DNA from: Verrucomicrobiota bacterium
GTDB taxonomy: Bacteria; Verrucomicrobiota; Verrucomicrobiia; Opitutales; Puniceicoccaceae
Direction: 5' to 3'
NCBI GenBank assembly: GCA_038744685.1
Contig: JBCDMB010000002.1
Span: 62,001-126,000 of the forward strand
Length of the DNA: 64,000 bases
Shown here one piece after another: positions 28,183 through 37,600 of the stretch. Both the position numbers and the translations under genes were made by a program. The first letter of the stretch is position 1. The number at the start of each line of letters is the position of its first letter. The notes beneath the pieces were generated by a model. That model searched no databases. It was not told where the DNA came from and saw nothing but the letters and a program-made list of their open reading frames with translations.

Positions 28183-29475
28183 ATGATGAATCGTAGACAT
28201 TTTCTCAAGGGCACCACTCTCGCGGCGGCTCCACTTTTCTTACCTCGTAGCCTTTTTGGATCCAGTTCTCCGTCTAATACGATCAATCTTGGGTTTATCG
28301 GAATGGGAGGTCAGGGTCAGGGCCGAAACCTCCGCGGATTTATCAGCAACGAGAACGTCCGGGTTATCGCGGTCTGCGACTGCCATCTGAAACGCGCGAG
28401 ACAGGCAAAACGTGCGGTCGATAAGACTTATCAAAACAAAGAGTGTGCCCTGTATCAGGATTTTCGGGATTTGCTTGCCAGAGAGGATATCGATGCCGTT
28501 GTGATTTCGACCCCTGACCAGTGGCATGTCCCGATGTCGCTGATGGCCCTTGAAGCCGGAAAGCATGTATTTTGCGAAAAGCCAACTCTTACCATTGTTG
28601 AGGGTCGGGATCTTGTTGGCGCCTTTGCTGCAAGTGACCGAGTTTTCCAATGGGGAATAGAAGACCGCACGATGACCAAATACTACCTTCTTGCCGGCTG
28701 GGCCCGAAGTGGACTCATCGGGGACATACACGAAGTCAACTGCACTCTGCCAAAGCACGATCCTTTCTCCCGCGAAGAACCTGTAGCTCCGCCCAAGGAG
28801 CTTGACTGGAACCTCTGGCTTGGACCGGCACCATTTGTCGAATACACGCCCAGCGCGTTGGACATGTTTCACTGGCGTTTGAACAGCGATTACGGTGGAG
28901 GGATGCTTTCGGATTGGGGTACTCACCTTTGCGACACGGCTCAGGTCGGTCTTGGAGTCGATGAAACAGGACCGGTTGAAGCCTTCGGAACCAGCCGTGA
29001 ACTGGATTCTTCCGCTTGGAACACGGATACTCCCATCGATTTTGAACTCACCCTCAAGTATGAAAACGGTGCCGAGCTCCACGTTGCTGACAACGCTACC
29101 TACAAGACTCTTCTTCTTGAATTCAAAGGCTCAAATGGCTGGGTCCGCTGCACCGGTTGGGATGGAAAGCTTGAAGCCAGCGATCCAACAATCCTTCGAA
29201 CACGAAACTTCGGTCCAGAGGCAAATTATTGGCCCAAACCGAAAGTTGAACACGAAGACTTTATCGACGCGATTGTAGCCGGTCATCGTGAAACCGCTTA
29301 CGACCCGGAAGCCGGCCACCGCCTGTGCACCGCTTTGCATGTGGGCCACATTGCACTGCGGGAAGGGCATCGTGTCGGATGGGACCCTCGGGAAGAATCG
29401 TTTACGACCGACCGGACCTCAAACGAGGCGAGCAAAGTTTACACGCGAGAAGATCGCGATTGGGAAAACGCGTAA
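28183..29475 (+). CDS. Tat-exported Gfo/Idh/MocA family oxidoreductase
   Basis: A 430-residue protein with a twin-arginine leader (NRRHFLKGTTLAAAPLFL, residues 3-20) and a second ATG at 28186 as an alternative start. Rossmann motif LGFIGMGGQGQGRN, second strand VIAVCDC, and the catalytic motif HVFCEKPTLT with Lys in EKP. Substrate-domain signature DYGGGMLSDWGTHLCDTAQ has the conserved Asp and His. Export suggests oxidation of a free sugar in the periplasm with a tightly bound cofactor, as in glucose-fructose oxidoreductase. Last gene of the 15-kb operon; an inverted-repeat element follows directly. Confidence 0.9.
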   Translation: MMNRRHFLKGTTLAAAPLFLPRSLFGSSSPSNTINLGFIGMGGQGQGRNLRGFISNENVRVIAVCDCHLKRARQAKRAVDKTYQNKECALYQDFRDLLAREDIDAVVISTPDQWHVPMSLMALEAGKHVFCEKPTLTIVEGRDLVGAFAASDRVFQWGIEDRTMTKYYLLAGWARSGLIGDIHEVNCTLPKHDPFSREEPVAPPKELDWNLWLGPAPFVEYTPSALDMFHWRLNSDYGGGMLSDWGTHLCDTAQVGLGVDETGPVEAFGTSRELDSSAWNTDTPIDFELTLKYENGAELHVADNATYKTLLLEFKGSNGWVRCTGWDGKLEASDPTILRTRNFGPEANYWPKPKVEHEDFIDAIVAGHRETAYDPEAGHRLCTALHVGHIALREGHRVGWDPREESFTTDRTSNEASKVYTREDRDWENA

Positions 29476-29510
29476 CGGTTGGAGTCGAATTCCAGCTGCG
29501 TGAGTCAGAA

Positions 29511-29685
29511 AAGTCAGTGAAACCCTGAACTGTGGAGGGACGCCGTCTCGGCGTTCGCAACGCTTGGCAATTCAGATAATCAAACGGTCCGCGAGACGCG
29601 GACCCTCCAGCGACTCTTTGGCTGAAAAAGCGAATTCGCTACTCAAAGATCTTTTTAGAAACAAACTTCACAAACGACAAACTAG
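29511..29685. repeat. Palindromic intergenic repeat / MITE-like element, copy A
   Basis: About 175 bases between the operon end and the beta-helix gene. The core begins GGAGGGACGCCGTCTCG near 29534 and is balanced by CGAGACGCGGACCCTCC near 29592-29608, a long imperfect hairpin. The tail (AGATCTTTTTAGAAAC, then CAAACGACAAACTAG) matches copy B at 32696-32921 with few differences. The left end is eroded compared with copy B, so the exact boundary is uncertain. It may also end transcription of the operon through its hairpin. The element has no coding capacity. Confidence 0.75.
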
Positions 29686-29764
29686 CCGAACGAAAAGTTA
29701 GAGGCTCCGCCTTATCTCCCCGCTGATGCGAAAGATCTATTCAAGATCAAGCCGACGGCCTGGG

Positions 29765-32419
29765 CTAGTCATTGAATTCCGAAGATTCATTGAGCTCCTC
29801 GCCGATGCTGATGTTGCGTTTGGTAAAAATCCCTCCATTGATCTCAACCGCCGCCCGACCGTAATCATGCACCTGCTCCATCTGCTTAAAGGCAAGGGTG
29901 CCGCCGCTCACATCAAAGCCCAGTTCGACCTCATCGCGTCCGTAAAACTTTGAGATAGTCATATTGATGGGTGTCGATTGAGGAACCGATGGATCGATCC
30001 GCATCACCATACCCTTCGGTAAATTGCCCTCAGGTATGTCTTCGGGAGAAACGTAGGGAAGCCGAGTCATGGGATTGATGCTGAAGTTCACAAAAGTCAC
30101 GCCTCGATCACCCAAGGATTGAATCCAAGCACCCCATCCAGCTTCACTTCCGCCAATCAGAATGTTGGCATTACCACCGCCGGTTCCCTTGTGGTCGACA
30201 AAATCGAAGGCGCGCGTGCTTCCATTGGTGAAATAACCCGTGATCTGTTCGTTGGCCCCACTCCCTATCGTGATTGCACCGTTTCCGCGCATGTTCGGGA
30301 TCAAACTGTAAGGCGTCCCGCGAAAGATCGCTTTCTTGTCCGGTTTGTTCTCCCCGGGGAACTCCAAGGTCAGTCCTTTCTGCGTGCTCAGAGCCCAGTC
30401 CTGCGGGCGGATGTGGCAGTTGTCGATCCAACCGATCGTTGGAGTTTGCCCCACCATTATCCCAATATTAAGAGCGGATCCATTCACTCTCGAAAGCACA
30501 TGTCGGTCACTGTTGTGGGAGGCAAAATCAATTCCGTTGTAGCAGTTTCCCATGTAAATCCGGCGAACCCAGCATTGAGGTCCTAAACTCCGGACGGTCC
30601 ACGGATAAGGTCTAATCTCCCTGTAGTCTTGGTTCGGATACCAGAAGGTTACCCCGCTGACTCCCGATCCGCCGCGGATCTCCGATGACTCAAGACTTAT
30701 CAAAGGAGGATTATCCGGTTTACCTACATCACCGGGTATATCGGCAACCAGCATAGTCCGAACCTGTTTCCCGCGAGGCATGAAGTCATTGACACCCCTC
30801 AATTCAACACCTGAAGGAACTCTTAGATGGCTGGTTATTAGGTAATGACCCTGCGGAAGATATACCGTTCCGCCGCCATCCCGGCCCGCTGTATCAAGTG
30901 CCTTCTGAATCGCGGCAGCAGCATCGGATTTCCCATCGTTGGGAGCGTTGAACGGCTGCTCTGTCACGATGTAAAGGGAATCGGTTCCGACTCGCGAGGG
31001 CAGCGTGTTTGGCACCGGCTGCAGAGGAATCAACTCCTGGCCGCGATCTGATTTGCTCTCATGATCGATCTGTGCGGTCACACCCGAGCTCACGTCTAGA
31101 TCAGGCTTTCCGGCAAATTGATTGCCGAATAGATTCAGCTGACTCGCCCTTCCGTCTACGCGGACCTGCTGTCTACTTTGACTGAAAACCGAGTCAAAAA
31201 CGTCTACATTTGCATCAATCGCATCGATCGCATACTGCCCGCTCCCCCACGATTCAAAGAGGCAATTCTGCACGTCGACTTTTTGTCGAAAGGTTCCATC
31301 TAGGCGAATGCTGTTCCCGCTGCCTCTAAACTCACAATCAAAAAGACGTAGTTCGGCTGAGTCTCTTGCCAGTCCATACTCTTTTCCGCTCTTGCTGTAT
31401 CGGGCCCATCGAGGATCCCAATCCGACTTGTCCATCGACATCAAAATACCGGCGCGTCGGGCAAAAATCCGGCTCCCTGTAATATTCACTCGATGATTGG
31501 AGCCACCAGTGAAATGAAAGCCAACGTCTGCGTTGAGAATATAGACGTCGTGCCAGTAGGTCCATCCGTGCGGGGGCATGACTTTGACTGCAGTTGGGTA
31601 GTTGGCGATGTTTATATCGATAAAGATTCCTGCATCCTGTCGGTTCAACTGAATCGCATGCGCGTCACGGTCTGCCAAAGCTCTTGTCAGTGCCTCCAAT
31701 TCCGGCGCTCCTGGAAGTCCCGAGGAAGCCCAGTAATGGGGTGCAAACCTTACACCATTGCACCGGGGAACCGCGGCAGCCCGCAGCATAACGATCCCGA
31801 CATCCAATGGTGAACCATAAACATTGATTACGGTCGAAAAGGAACCCGTCACAATACCGCGGTAAGCGTTCAAAAGGTTGACATTCTTGATCGCGGAATT
31901 ACCGCCCAAGTCAACTGTGGTCGGATACGGAACAATGTTGGTGATCGTCTGCTCCGGGTAGAGAATACTCAGATCACGGAGTCCACCTTCCTTCACGCTA
32001 ATAAATGCCTTTCCATCGGCATCTCCCCGGCCGGCAAAAGCCAACAGAACCGTTCCGAAAACAGCAATGTTGTCCGAAGTTGGCTTCCGAAAGTCCCCCC
32101 GAAGAGTGACTCCAGCCGGTATTTCAAGGTTTCCATCAATTCGGTACCGGCCAGCCGGTGCGAAAACCGTTCCACCCCGTTGATTCGCGTCCGACAAAGC
32201 CTCCTGAAAGGCAGCCGTGGAGTCCTTTTTGCCCAATCGATCCGCGTGGTAGGGAGCAGCTGTTACGTCGAAGGAAACTACAGGCACCAAATCTTCGCTC
32301 GGATAGGTCAGATCGGCGATCCATGCATAGGATTCCTCTGCTTGCGCAGTTGTGGGAGCAAAGAGACTGCCAAAAGCCAATGCTAGACCGAGATAGGTCT
32401 TTAATCTGGTATTAACCAT
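29765..32419 (-). CDS. Secreted double beta-helix protein, pectate-lyase-3-like
   Basis: 884 residues from ATG 32419 (a GTG directly before it is the alternative). Signal peptide with core LGLALAFGSLFAPTTAQA. Two similar halves each begin with the pectate-lyase superfamily signature: DSTAAFQEALSDANQRGG followed by VFAPAGRYRIDGNLEIP near residues 60-100, and AAAAIQKALDTAGRDGG followed by VYLPQGHYLITSHLRVP near residues 505-545. Such right-handed beta-helices include polysaccharide lyases and GH55-like or epimerase enzymes. The window has no other lyase candidate, so this may cleave uronic acid-containing parts of the polymer. Flanked on both sides by the same repeat element, which raises the possibility of cassette-like mobility. 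Confidence 0.82.
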   Translation of the reverse strand: MVNTRLKTYLGLALAFGSLFAPTTAQAEESYAWIADLTYPSEDLVPVVSFDVTAAPYHADRLGKKDSTAAFQEALSDANQRGGTVFAPAGRYRIDGNLEIPAGVTLRGDFRKPTSDNIAVFGTVLLAFAGRGDADGKAFISVKEGGLRDLSILYPEQTITNIVPYPTTVDLGGNSAIKNVNLLNAYRGIVTGSFSTVINVYGSPLDVGIVMLRAAAVPRCNGVRFAPHYWASSGLPGAPELEALTRALADRDAHAIQLNRQDAGIFIDINIANYPTAVKVMPPHGWTYWHDVYILNADVGFHFTGGSNHRVNITGSRIFARRAGILMSMDKSDWDPRWARYSKSGKEYGLARDSAELRLFDCEFRGSGNSIRLDGTFRQKVDVQNCLFESWGSGQYAIDAIDANVDVFDSVFSQSRQQVRVDGRASQLNLFGNQFAGKPDLDVSSGVTAQIDHESKSDRGQELIPLQPVPNTLPSRVGTDSLYIVTEQPFNAPNDGKSDAAAAIQKALDTAGRDGGGTVYLPQGHYLITSHLRVPSGVELRGVNDFMPRGKQVRTMLVADIPGDVGKPDNPPLISLESSEIRGGSGVSGVTFWYPNQDYREIRPYPWTVRSLGPQCWVRRIYMGNCYNGIDFASHNSDRHVLSRVNGSALNIGIMVGQTPTIGWIDNCHIRPQDWALSTQKGLTLEFPGENKPDKKAIFRGTPYSLIPNMRGNGAITIGSGANEQITGYFTNGSTRAFDFVDHKGTGGGNANILIGGSEAGWGAWIQSLGDRGVTFVNFSINPMTRLPYVSPEDIPEGNLPKGMVMRIDPSVPQSTPINMTISKFYGRDEVELGFDVSGGTLAFKQMEQVHDYGRAAVEINGGIFTKRNISIGEELNESSEFND

Positions 32420-32695
32420 CACAGATAAAACGGAGCTCTGAAGACGAAGTTAGAAACTGGGAACAGCTCCAAAAACGAAGAAAACTCACGAGCACTACTG
32501 TTCATTGAATTCGCTTACGACCCTCTGCACGTGCTACTCGAATAGAGGTCCTATACAAATCTCCATAGCAACGTCTTGTCCGTTTCTATTCAGATCCATT
32601 GGAAAACTCTTCTTTCGTAAATGATTGGGTGTCGGTGCGTAGTTTACTGGGCGAACAGATCTCCTTTCTCTTGGTTTTAGGACTATGAAAAGGCT

Positions 32696-32921
32696 CTAGT
32701 GTGGTGTCAGGGAATTAACCTGCAGACTAACATCCCCCAACCATGGAGGGACGCCGTCTCGACTCGGCTGAGCTCGTGACCGGTCGGTGTCCACAACGCT
32801 TGGCAATCCAGATAATCGAACGGTCCGCGAGACGCGGACCCTCCAGCGACTCTTTGCCTGAAACAGCGAATTGGCTACCAAGAGATCTTTTTAGAAACGA
32901 ACTTCGCAGACACCACACTAG
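32696..32921. mobile_element. MITE-like element with 13-base terminal inverted repeats, copy B
   Basis: A 226-base element bounded by perfect inverted repeats CTAGTGTGGTGTC (32696-32708) and GACACCACACTAG (32909-32921). The ends carry TA, compatible with TA target duplication as in IS630/Tc1-type elements. Inside is the same GGAGGGACGCCGTCTCG...CGAGACGCGGACCCTCC hairpin as copy A, with an extra ~22 bases in the loop. No transposase is encoded, so any movement would have needed one in trans. The rest of the gap 32420-32943 shows no gene. Confidence 0.75.
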
Positions 32922-32943
32922 GTAGCAGAATCTTACTATTCCC

Positions 32944-34479
32944 CTATTTCTCATCGTAAGCCGGAGGGCGCTCCTCCACAAAAGGCCCCCACGCCATAAA
33001 CGTATCGTATTTGTCCATCTGCTGGTACTCTTGCGGATCGTAATTGGGATTCTCCTTCGGAAACCGAGCGCCCACCTCTTCAAGGTACACCATCATCTGG
33101 TCAAAAAGCCTTTGATGTGTTTCAGGATATTTCCTCGCGACGTTGACGGATTCTCCTGGATCCTCTCTCAGATTGAAGAGCATTGGAACATCGGGGCGTT
33201 CGTAGAAATGCATGACCTTTGCGTTCCCAGCGATGATTGCAGAATGAGGAATCTCCGACCGATAGTGAGGAAGATGGAAGAAAAGTGGACGGTTATAAAA
33301 AGCAGCGTCGGGTTTCTCCCCAGCCAAAAACCGAGCCAAGCTGACTCCATCAATGTCTTCAAGCTCATCAGGATCGCCACCAGCCCATTCAAAAAAAGTC
33401 GGAAGAAAATCGTAGTTGATCACATTAGCAGAGAAGACCGAACCCGGCTCGATCCCAGGTCCTTTGACAATCATCGGCACCCGAATACCTCCTTCCCAGA
33501 GCCACCACTTACTCCCGTGCAGGGGTTGAACTTTCCCCTCAGTCAAAAGTAACTCCTTGTGGCGATAGCCATTATCAGAGACGAGGATCACATAGGTATT
33601 CTCTTCGATCCCGAGGTCGGAAATCGCCTCCAATACCATGCCAATTGCACGGTCGAGATCATCTCCCATAGCAAACCAATTGGCCGGATCACTTTTTCGG
33701 CTCAGTTCGTCGGGCGAAGTTCCCTTCTCCTCATAGAATTCTAAGACGGTCGGATGGTTCACGTATTTCTCCCGGGCCTGCTGGGTGGATTCCCTCCCCT
33801 CATGCATCGCGTAGTGAGAGATCTGCAAATAAAACGGATTCCCAGCTTCTACCTGCTCTTCCATGAAGCCGATAGCCTTATCAGTCATACTGAACATTAA
33901 CTTTGGATCCGTTAAATCGTCAGGCATAGTTCTGGCCTTGCCGACAGTATTTCCGGGTGTGTTGGTCGTATCTCCGTCATGCAACACATAACCCGCATCA
34001 CCGGGATCGCTATACATGTGCCACTTTCCCACATGGGCACTTACATACCCAAGGGGAGCGAGTGCTTTCGGAATGGTGACTGCATCGGCCTTCAGCGATG
34101 GCTCTGCGACTGTAGGAATCACTGGCATCCGAAGATATTGTGGCCGCATATCGTAATAATCATGCTTAGTCCTTCCTAGAACCAGCGTTAAGCCATGCCG
34201 TGGAACAGACTGCCCAGTCTGCACCGACACCCGTGCCGGAGCACACTGGTGTGAACCGTAAGCGTTGGTAAATTTCATTCCGTCCTCTGCAAGCCTTTCA
34301 AGGTTCGGCATTTCCAAAATGGGCATGGCAGAGTTTTCCATGGAATCATTCATTTTCACAGGCGTCCCGTTCCAAGCCCAATCATCCAGATAGATCAGGA
34401 CAATATTCGGGCGATCCGCACTGGAAGCCGTTGAAGTGAGGAATATCCCTAGAAAGAGCAGAAATGGTAACATTTTCAT
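32944..34479 (-). CDS. Secreted sulfatase, CAPAR type
   Basis: 511 residues from ATG 34479 (the frame extends 6 bases further to a TTG). Signal peptide [19 protein letters not shown]. Motifs: IYLDDWAW (metal Asp pair), [14 protein letters not shown] with catalytic Cys79, [18 protein letters not shown] for the second metal site, and GGIRVPMIV. It belongs to the same branch as the C-terminal half of the giant protein at 55747-59286, with matching [17 protein letters not shown] and [14 protein letters not shown] segments. A predicted operator lies about 40 bases upstream. Substrate unknown; a role in removing sulfate from the same polymer as the fusion enzyme is likely. Confidence 0.94.
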   Translation of the reverse strand: MKMLPFLLFLGIFLTSTASSADRPNIVLIYLDDWAWNGTPVKMNDSMENSAMPILEMPNLERLAEDGMKFTNAYGSHQCAPARVSVQTGQSVPRHGLTLVLGRTKHDYYDMRPQYLRMPVIPTVAEPSLKADAVTIPKALAPLGYVSAHVGKWHMYSDPGDAGYVLHDGDTTNTPGNTVGKARTMPDDLTDPKLMFSMTDKAIGFMEEQVEAGNPFYLQISHYAMHEGRESTQQAREKYVNHPTVLEFYEEKGTSPDELSRKSDPANWFAMGDDLDRAIGMVLEAISDLGIEENTYVILVSDNGYRHKELLLTEGKVQPLHGSKWWLWEGGIRVPMIVKGPGIEPGSVFSANVINYDFLPTFFEWAGGDPDELEDIDGVSLARFLAGEKPDAAFYNRPLFFHLPHYRSEIPHSAIIAGNAKVMHFYERPDVPMLFNLREDPGESVNVARKYPETHQRLFDQMMVYLEEVGARFPKENPNYDPQEYQQMDKYDTFMAWGPFVEERPPAYDEK

Positions 34480-34516
34480 AACCAATCGAGAAAAACAGAG
34501 AGAATCAAAGGAAAGA

Positions 34517-34534
34517 GTATAAACGTTTAATCAA
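34517..34534. promoter_or_regulatory. Candidate LacI-type operator before the 32944-34479 sulfatase
   Basis: TAAACGTTTA (34520-34529) is a perfect 10-base palindrome. On the minus strand the site reads TTGATTAAACGTTT, identical over 14 bases to the site at 6412-6425. It lies about 40 bases upstream of the sulfatase start, where an operator overlapping the promoter would be expected. Confidence 0.55.
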
Positions 34535-34639
34535 CAAACAACGCTTAATAGCTCAGGGTTTTTTTAAGGGAAGAAGTATGAGCAAACCCGAAAATACAAG
34601 AAAACCAAGAGTCACTGATTTCTCATATCCTCAAGAACA

Positions 34640-37600
34640 TTAAATTCCGCCAATCCACTTACTCTCTAAGTACAGGCATTCAGAAATCAGGCTCTCAATC
34701 GACATTCCTTCCTTAAGGATACGGACTTCACCAATCTGTCCGTCAATGCGTTGACCTCCGTTTCCACTTCCACCCGCGTAGATTTCTTTCGACCCTGTAA
34801 AATCTGCGGCCGGAGTATTACCAGATATCGTTGTCCCGGCTTTGCTTTCAAAAAGGGTCCAATCGCCCGTTGATTTGTCGTAACTAAAGCCAAGTATAAT
34901 CGTATCGCCCCCCGTGATCGTCACTCCGGTGTTCTGATAGAGAGCTCCTCCGATGTAGACTTCCGGGTTTCCGCCGCTACTGATACGAATCCCAAAGCCA
35001 CTGCTTGTGCTACCCGACGTGGCTACTACAGGATTTTTCGCACTCGTGATATTGTCGAAGCGGATGGCACATAAAGTGGTAAACCCAGAATTGTTCTCTG
35101 CTCCACCACCAGCTGAGAAATTTAGGATGTTGCCTGCCTCGGAAACACTGATCAAACGGAAGCGATTCGATCCATCGAATTCGATCATGTCTAGGCTAGT
35201 CGGAGATTGGATCACCGAAGGATAGGTTTGCGTCTCAGACGATTGCGGGACCGCATCAAATCCAAAGCCAGAAACATCGTTCCACTGAGTGACCCGATCG
35301 TTTGAATCGACCAGTACATTAACCGCTACACTCGCGTCGTAGCTGTAATGGGCACCAACCTTTAGAACTGAAGCCGAGTTGTCTCCCTCTTCAAGCGAGG
35401 TAACTGGGTTGACATAGTATTCGTATAATGCCCCATCAATGAATCCAGTGTCATCAAAACCGAGGGGTAGCATGGTTGCGCCACTCGTAAGCTCCGTAAA
35501 GCCGCTCTCGTTTGCGGCACGACGGTAGACTTTGAACCCAAATAAATCAATGTTGGGTGTTCCAAACCATTGCAACAAGTCAACGCCACTCGAGTAGTTT
35601 GTCAGGAAAGTCCAGTCAGGCAGCACGGCTCCAAGCGCACTCGGAAGTGTCTGATTCTTGGTCGAAGAATCGACTGACTCATTGCCCGCGGCATCGACGG
35701 CTGTTACGACGTAGCTGTATTCAACGCCAGGCCACGCGGTATCGTCAAAATACTGGCCATAGAGCCGCGTATGAAGATCTTTATTCAACTTCACCGCATC
35801 CAACCTTGTTTCAACTGCAGATGCCCATCGATAGATATTGTAACCAATAAACGGTTCATTGTCCGCTGCGTTTGGCTGAAAGCGGATCTTGATGCCGAAA
35901 TCACCATTCGCAATGGTCGCCTTGATGTTAGTAGGAGCAAAAGGAGCAATACTGTCCACAACGGGGCTAGCATCTTCGACCAATACATTATCGAGATAGA
36001 TATCCCCATTTCCGCTTCCTCCTCCGCGACTCCATCTCACTCGAACCTGAGTCAGATTGGTTGAACCAGCAGGAACATTGAACTCAGTCTCTAGACTTTG
36101 GAACTTATAGTTGTAGAGATCCGGGTTCATCGTGATGAAAGGTCCCCAGATTTGGGTAGTTGAATCAAAGGTCAGGATGATTCGCCCGGAGATCGTTCCG
36201 TGCCCGGTGTTGTCCTGATCGCTGAAGCCGGTCCGAATGGATGTTTTCAGACGAGTTTTTCCATTTAAAGGAATCGTCACACCTGCCTGCGTATCCCGAC
36301 TCTGCCCTGGGTTCAATCTGCGGCTTGCGACATATGCTCCTCCTCCGTTACGGGGAATCGTGCTGCTGACCAAGTTAACGTAGTTTGAATCCTTAATCAT
36401 CTCCCGACTGAGTCCGCTAAAGTCACTGCTCGTCTCGAAATTCTGCAGATAGAGATTTCGAGGCACAATTAGGTCATCCCAATGTGGAACACCAGCAGCA
36501 TCCCAGTCTGCACCATTCGGGTTGTCTTGAACCTTCGGAAAAGCCCTACCCAGCCAGCGAGCGAAATCTAGCAGCAGAGCTTCATTGACTCCGGCATCTT
36601 GAAGAAGATTCTTCTGCAGAAGACGATAGGTCGCCTCAGAGAAAATCTCATCCGGTAACAGGAAGATCTTCGCGGTGCTTTGCACATCGGATGGCTTGTC
36701 CCAGGGTGCCGGGATGTAGTCCATGTGTTCAATGATGTTACGGTCATTTTTATAGACGCCGTTTTTCGGAGGTGGGTCACGGGGGATCGTATTTACATCC
36801 TCGGACTCGTAGATGTAGAGCCACTCGTGCAAGTATTCCTCGAAGAGTCTACGCCACAAATCAGGGGCGTATTTGTCAGCAGACAAAAAGAGTCCGCGGT
36901 TGGCGGTTTCGTCAGAGTAAAAGAAATTCGGCGCGAGGGTGCGTTGAGAAAAGCCCAGTTTACTAAAAAGGCTTTCGGTGCCTGAGGGATTTCCGGGAAC
37001 CCAGGGCAAGGCCGGTTTCCCGGTATAACGCGATTGCATCATATTGATTTGGTAGGCTGCTCGCGTGATAAAGAAGTCATGCTTAGTCACATTGTAGGCA
37101 TCAATCATGTGGTTCTTGACGTAGCCCCAATCCACATAGCTATTCATTCCTGCTGGTCGCCGGGGACCCGAATTGAGGAGTACTTCGAGAAGATACCATT
37201 GATTGGATTCCTGTTTACCCGTCCGGTAGAGTTGTTCCTCGAAATTACTCCAGTTTTTACTAATGATGTGGGCAGCATGAGCCCAGACCCACTGACGTGT
37301 GCCCTGTGCGGGTAGTGACAAGGGATCCGGATCGTATTCGGGTGTGTAATCCGGCGCAAAAACTCCGGCTGCATCGGGTTGCACATCCTCCAGCTCAAAT
37401 CGGCGGACCAGGTAAAGGCCTTTTACGGCACGCCACTTAACGATTGATTTGCGCATCTCGTCCCTACTGATGTGTGGGAAAATAATCGGAGCCGAGGTGG
37501 TTCCATAGAGTTCATCGTCGCCATTATTGAACTCAGCTTGGCTCATCCTCATGTCGCCATACCATTTGTCTTCGATATCAGACATGTATGCACTGAATCT

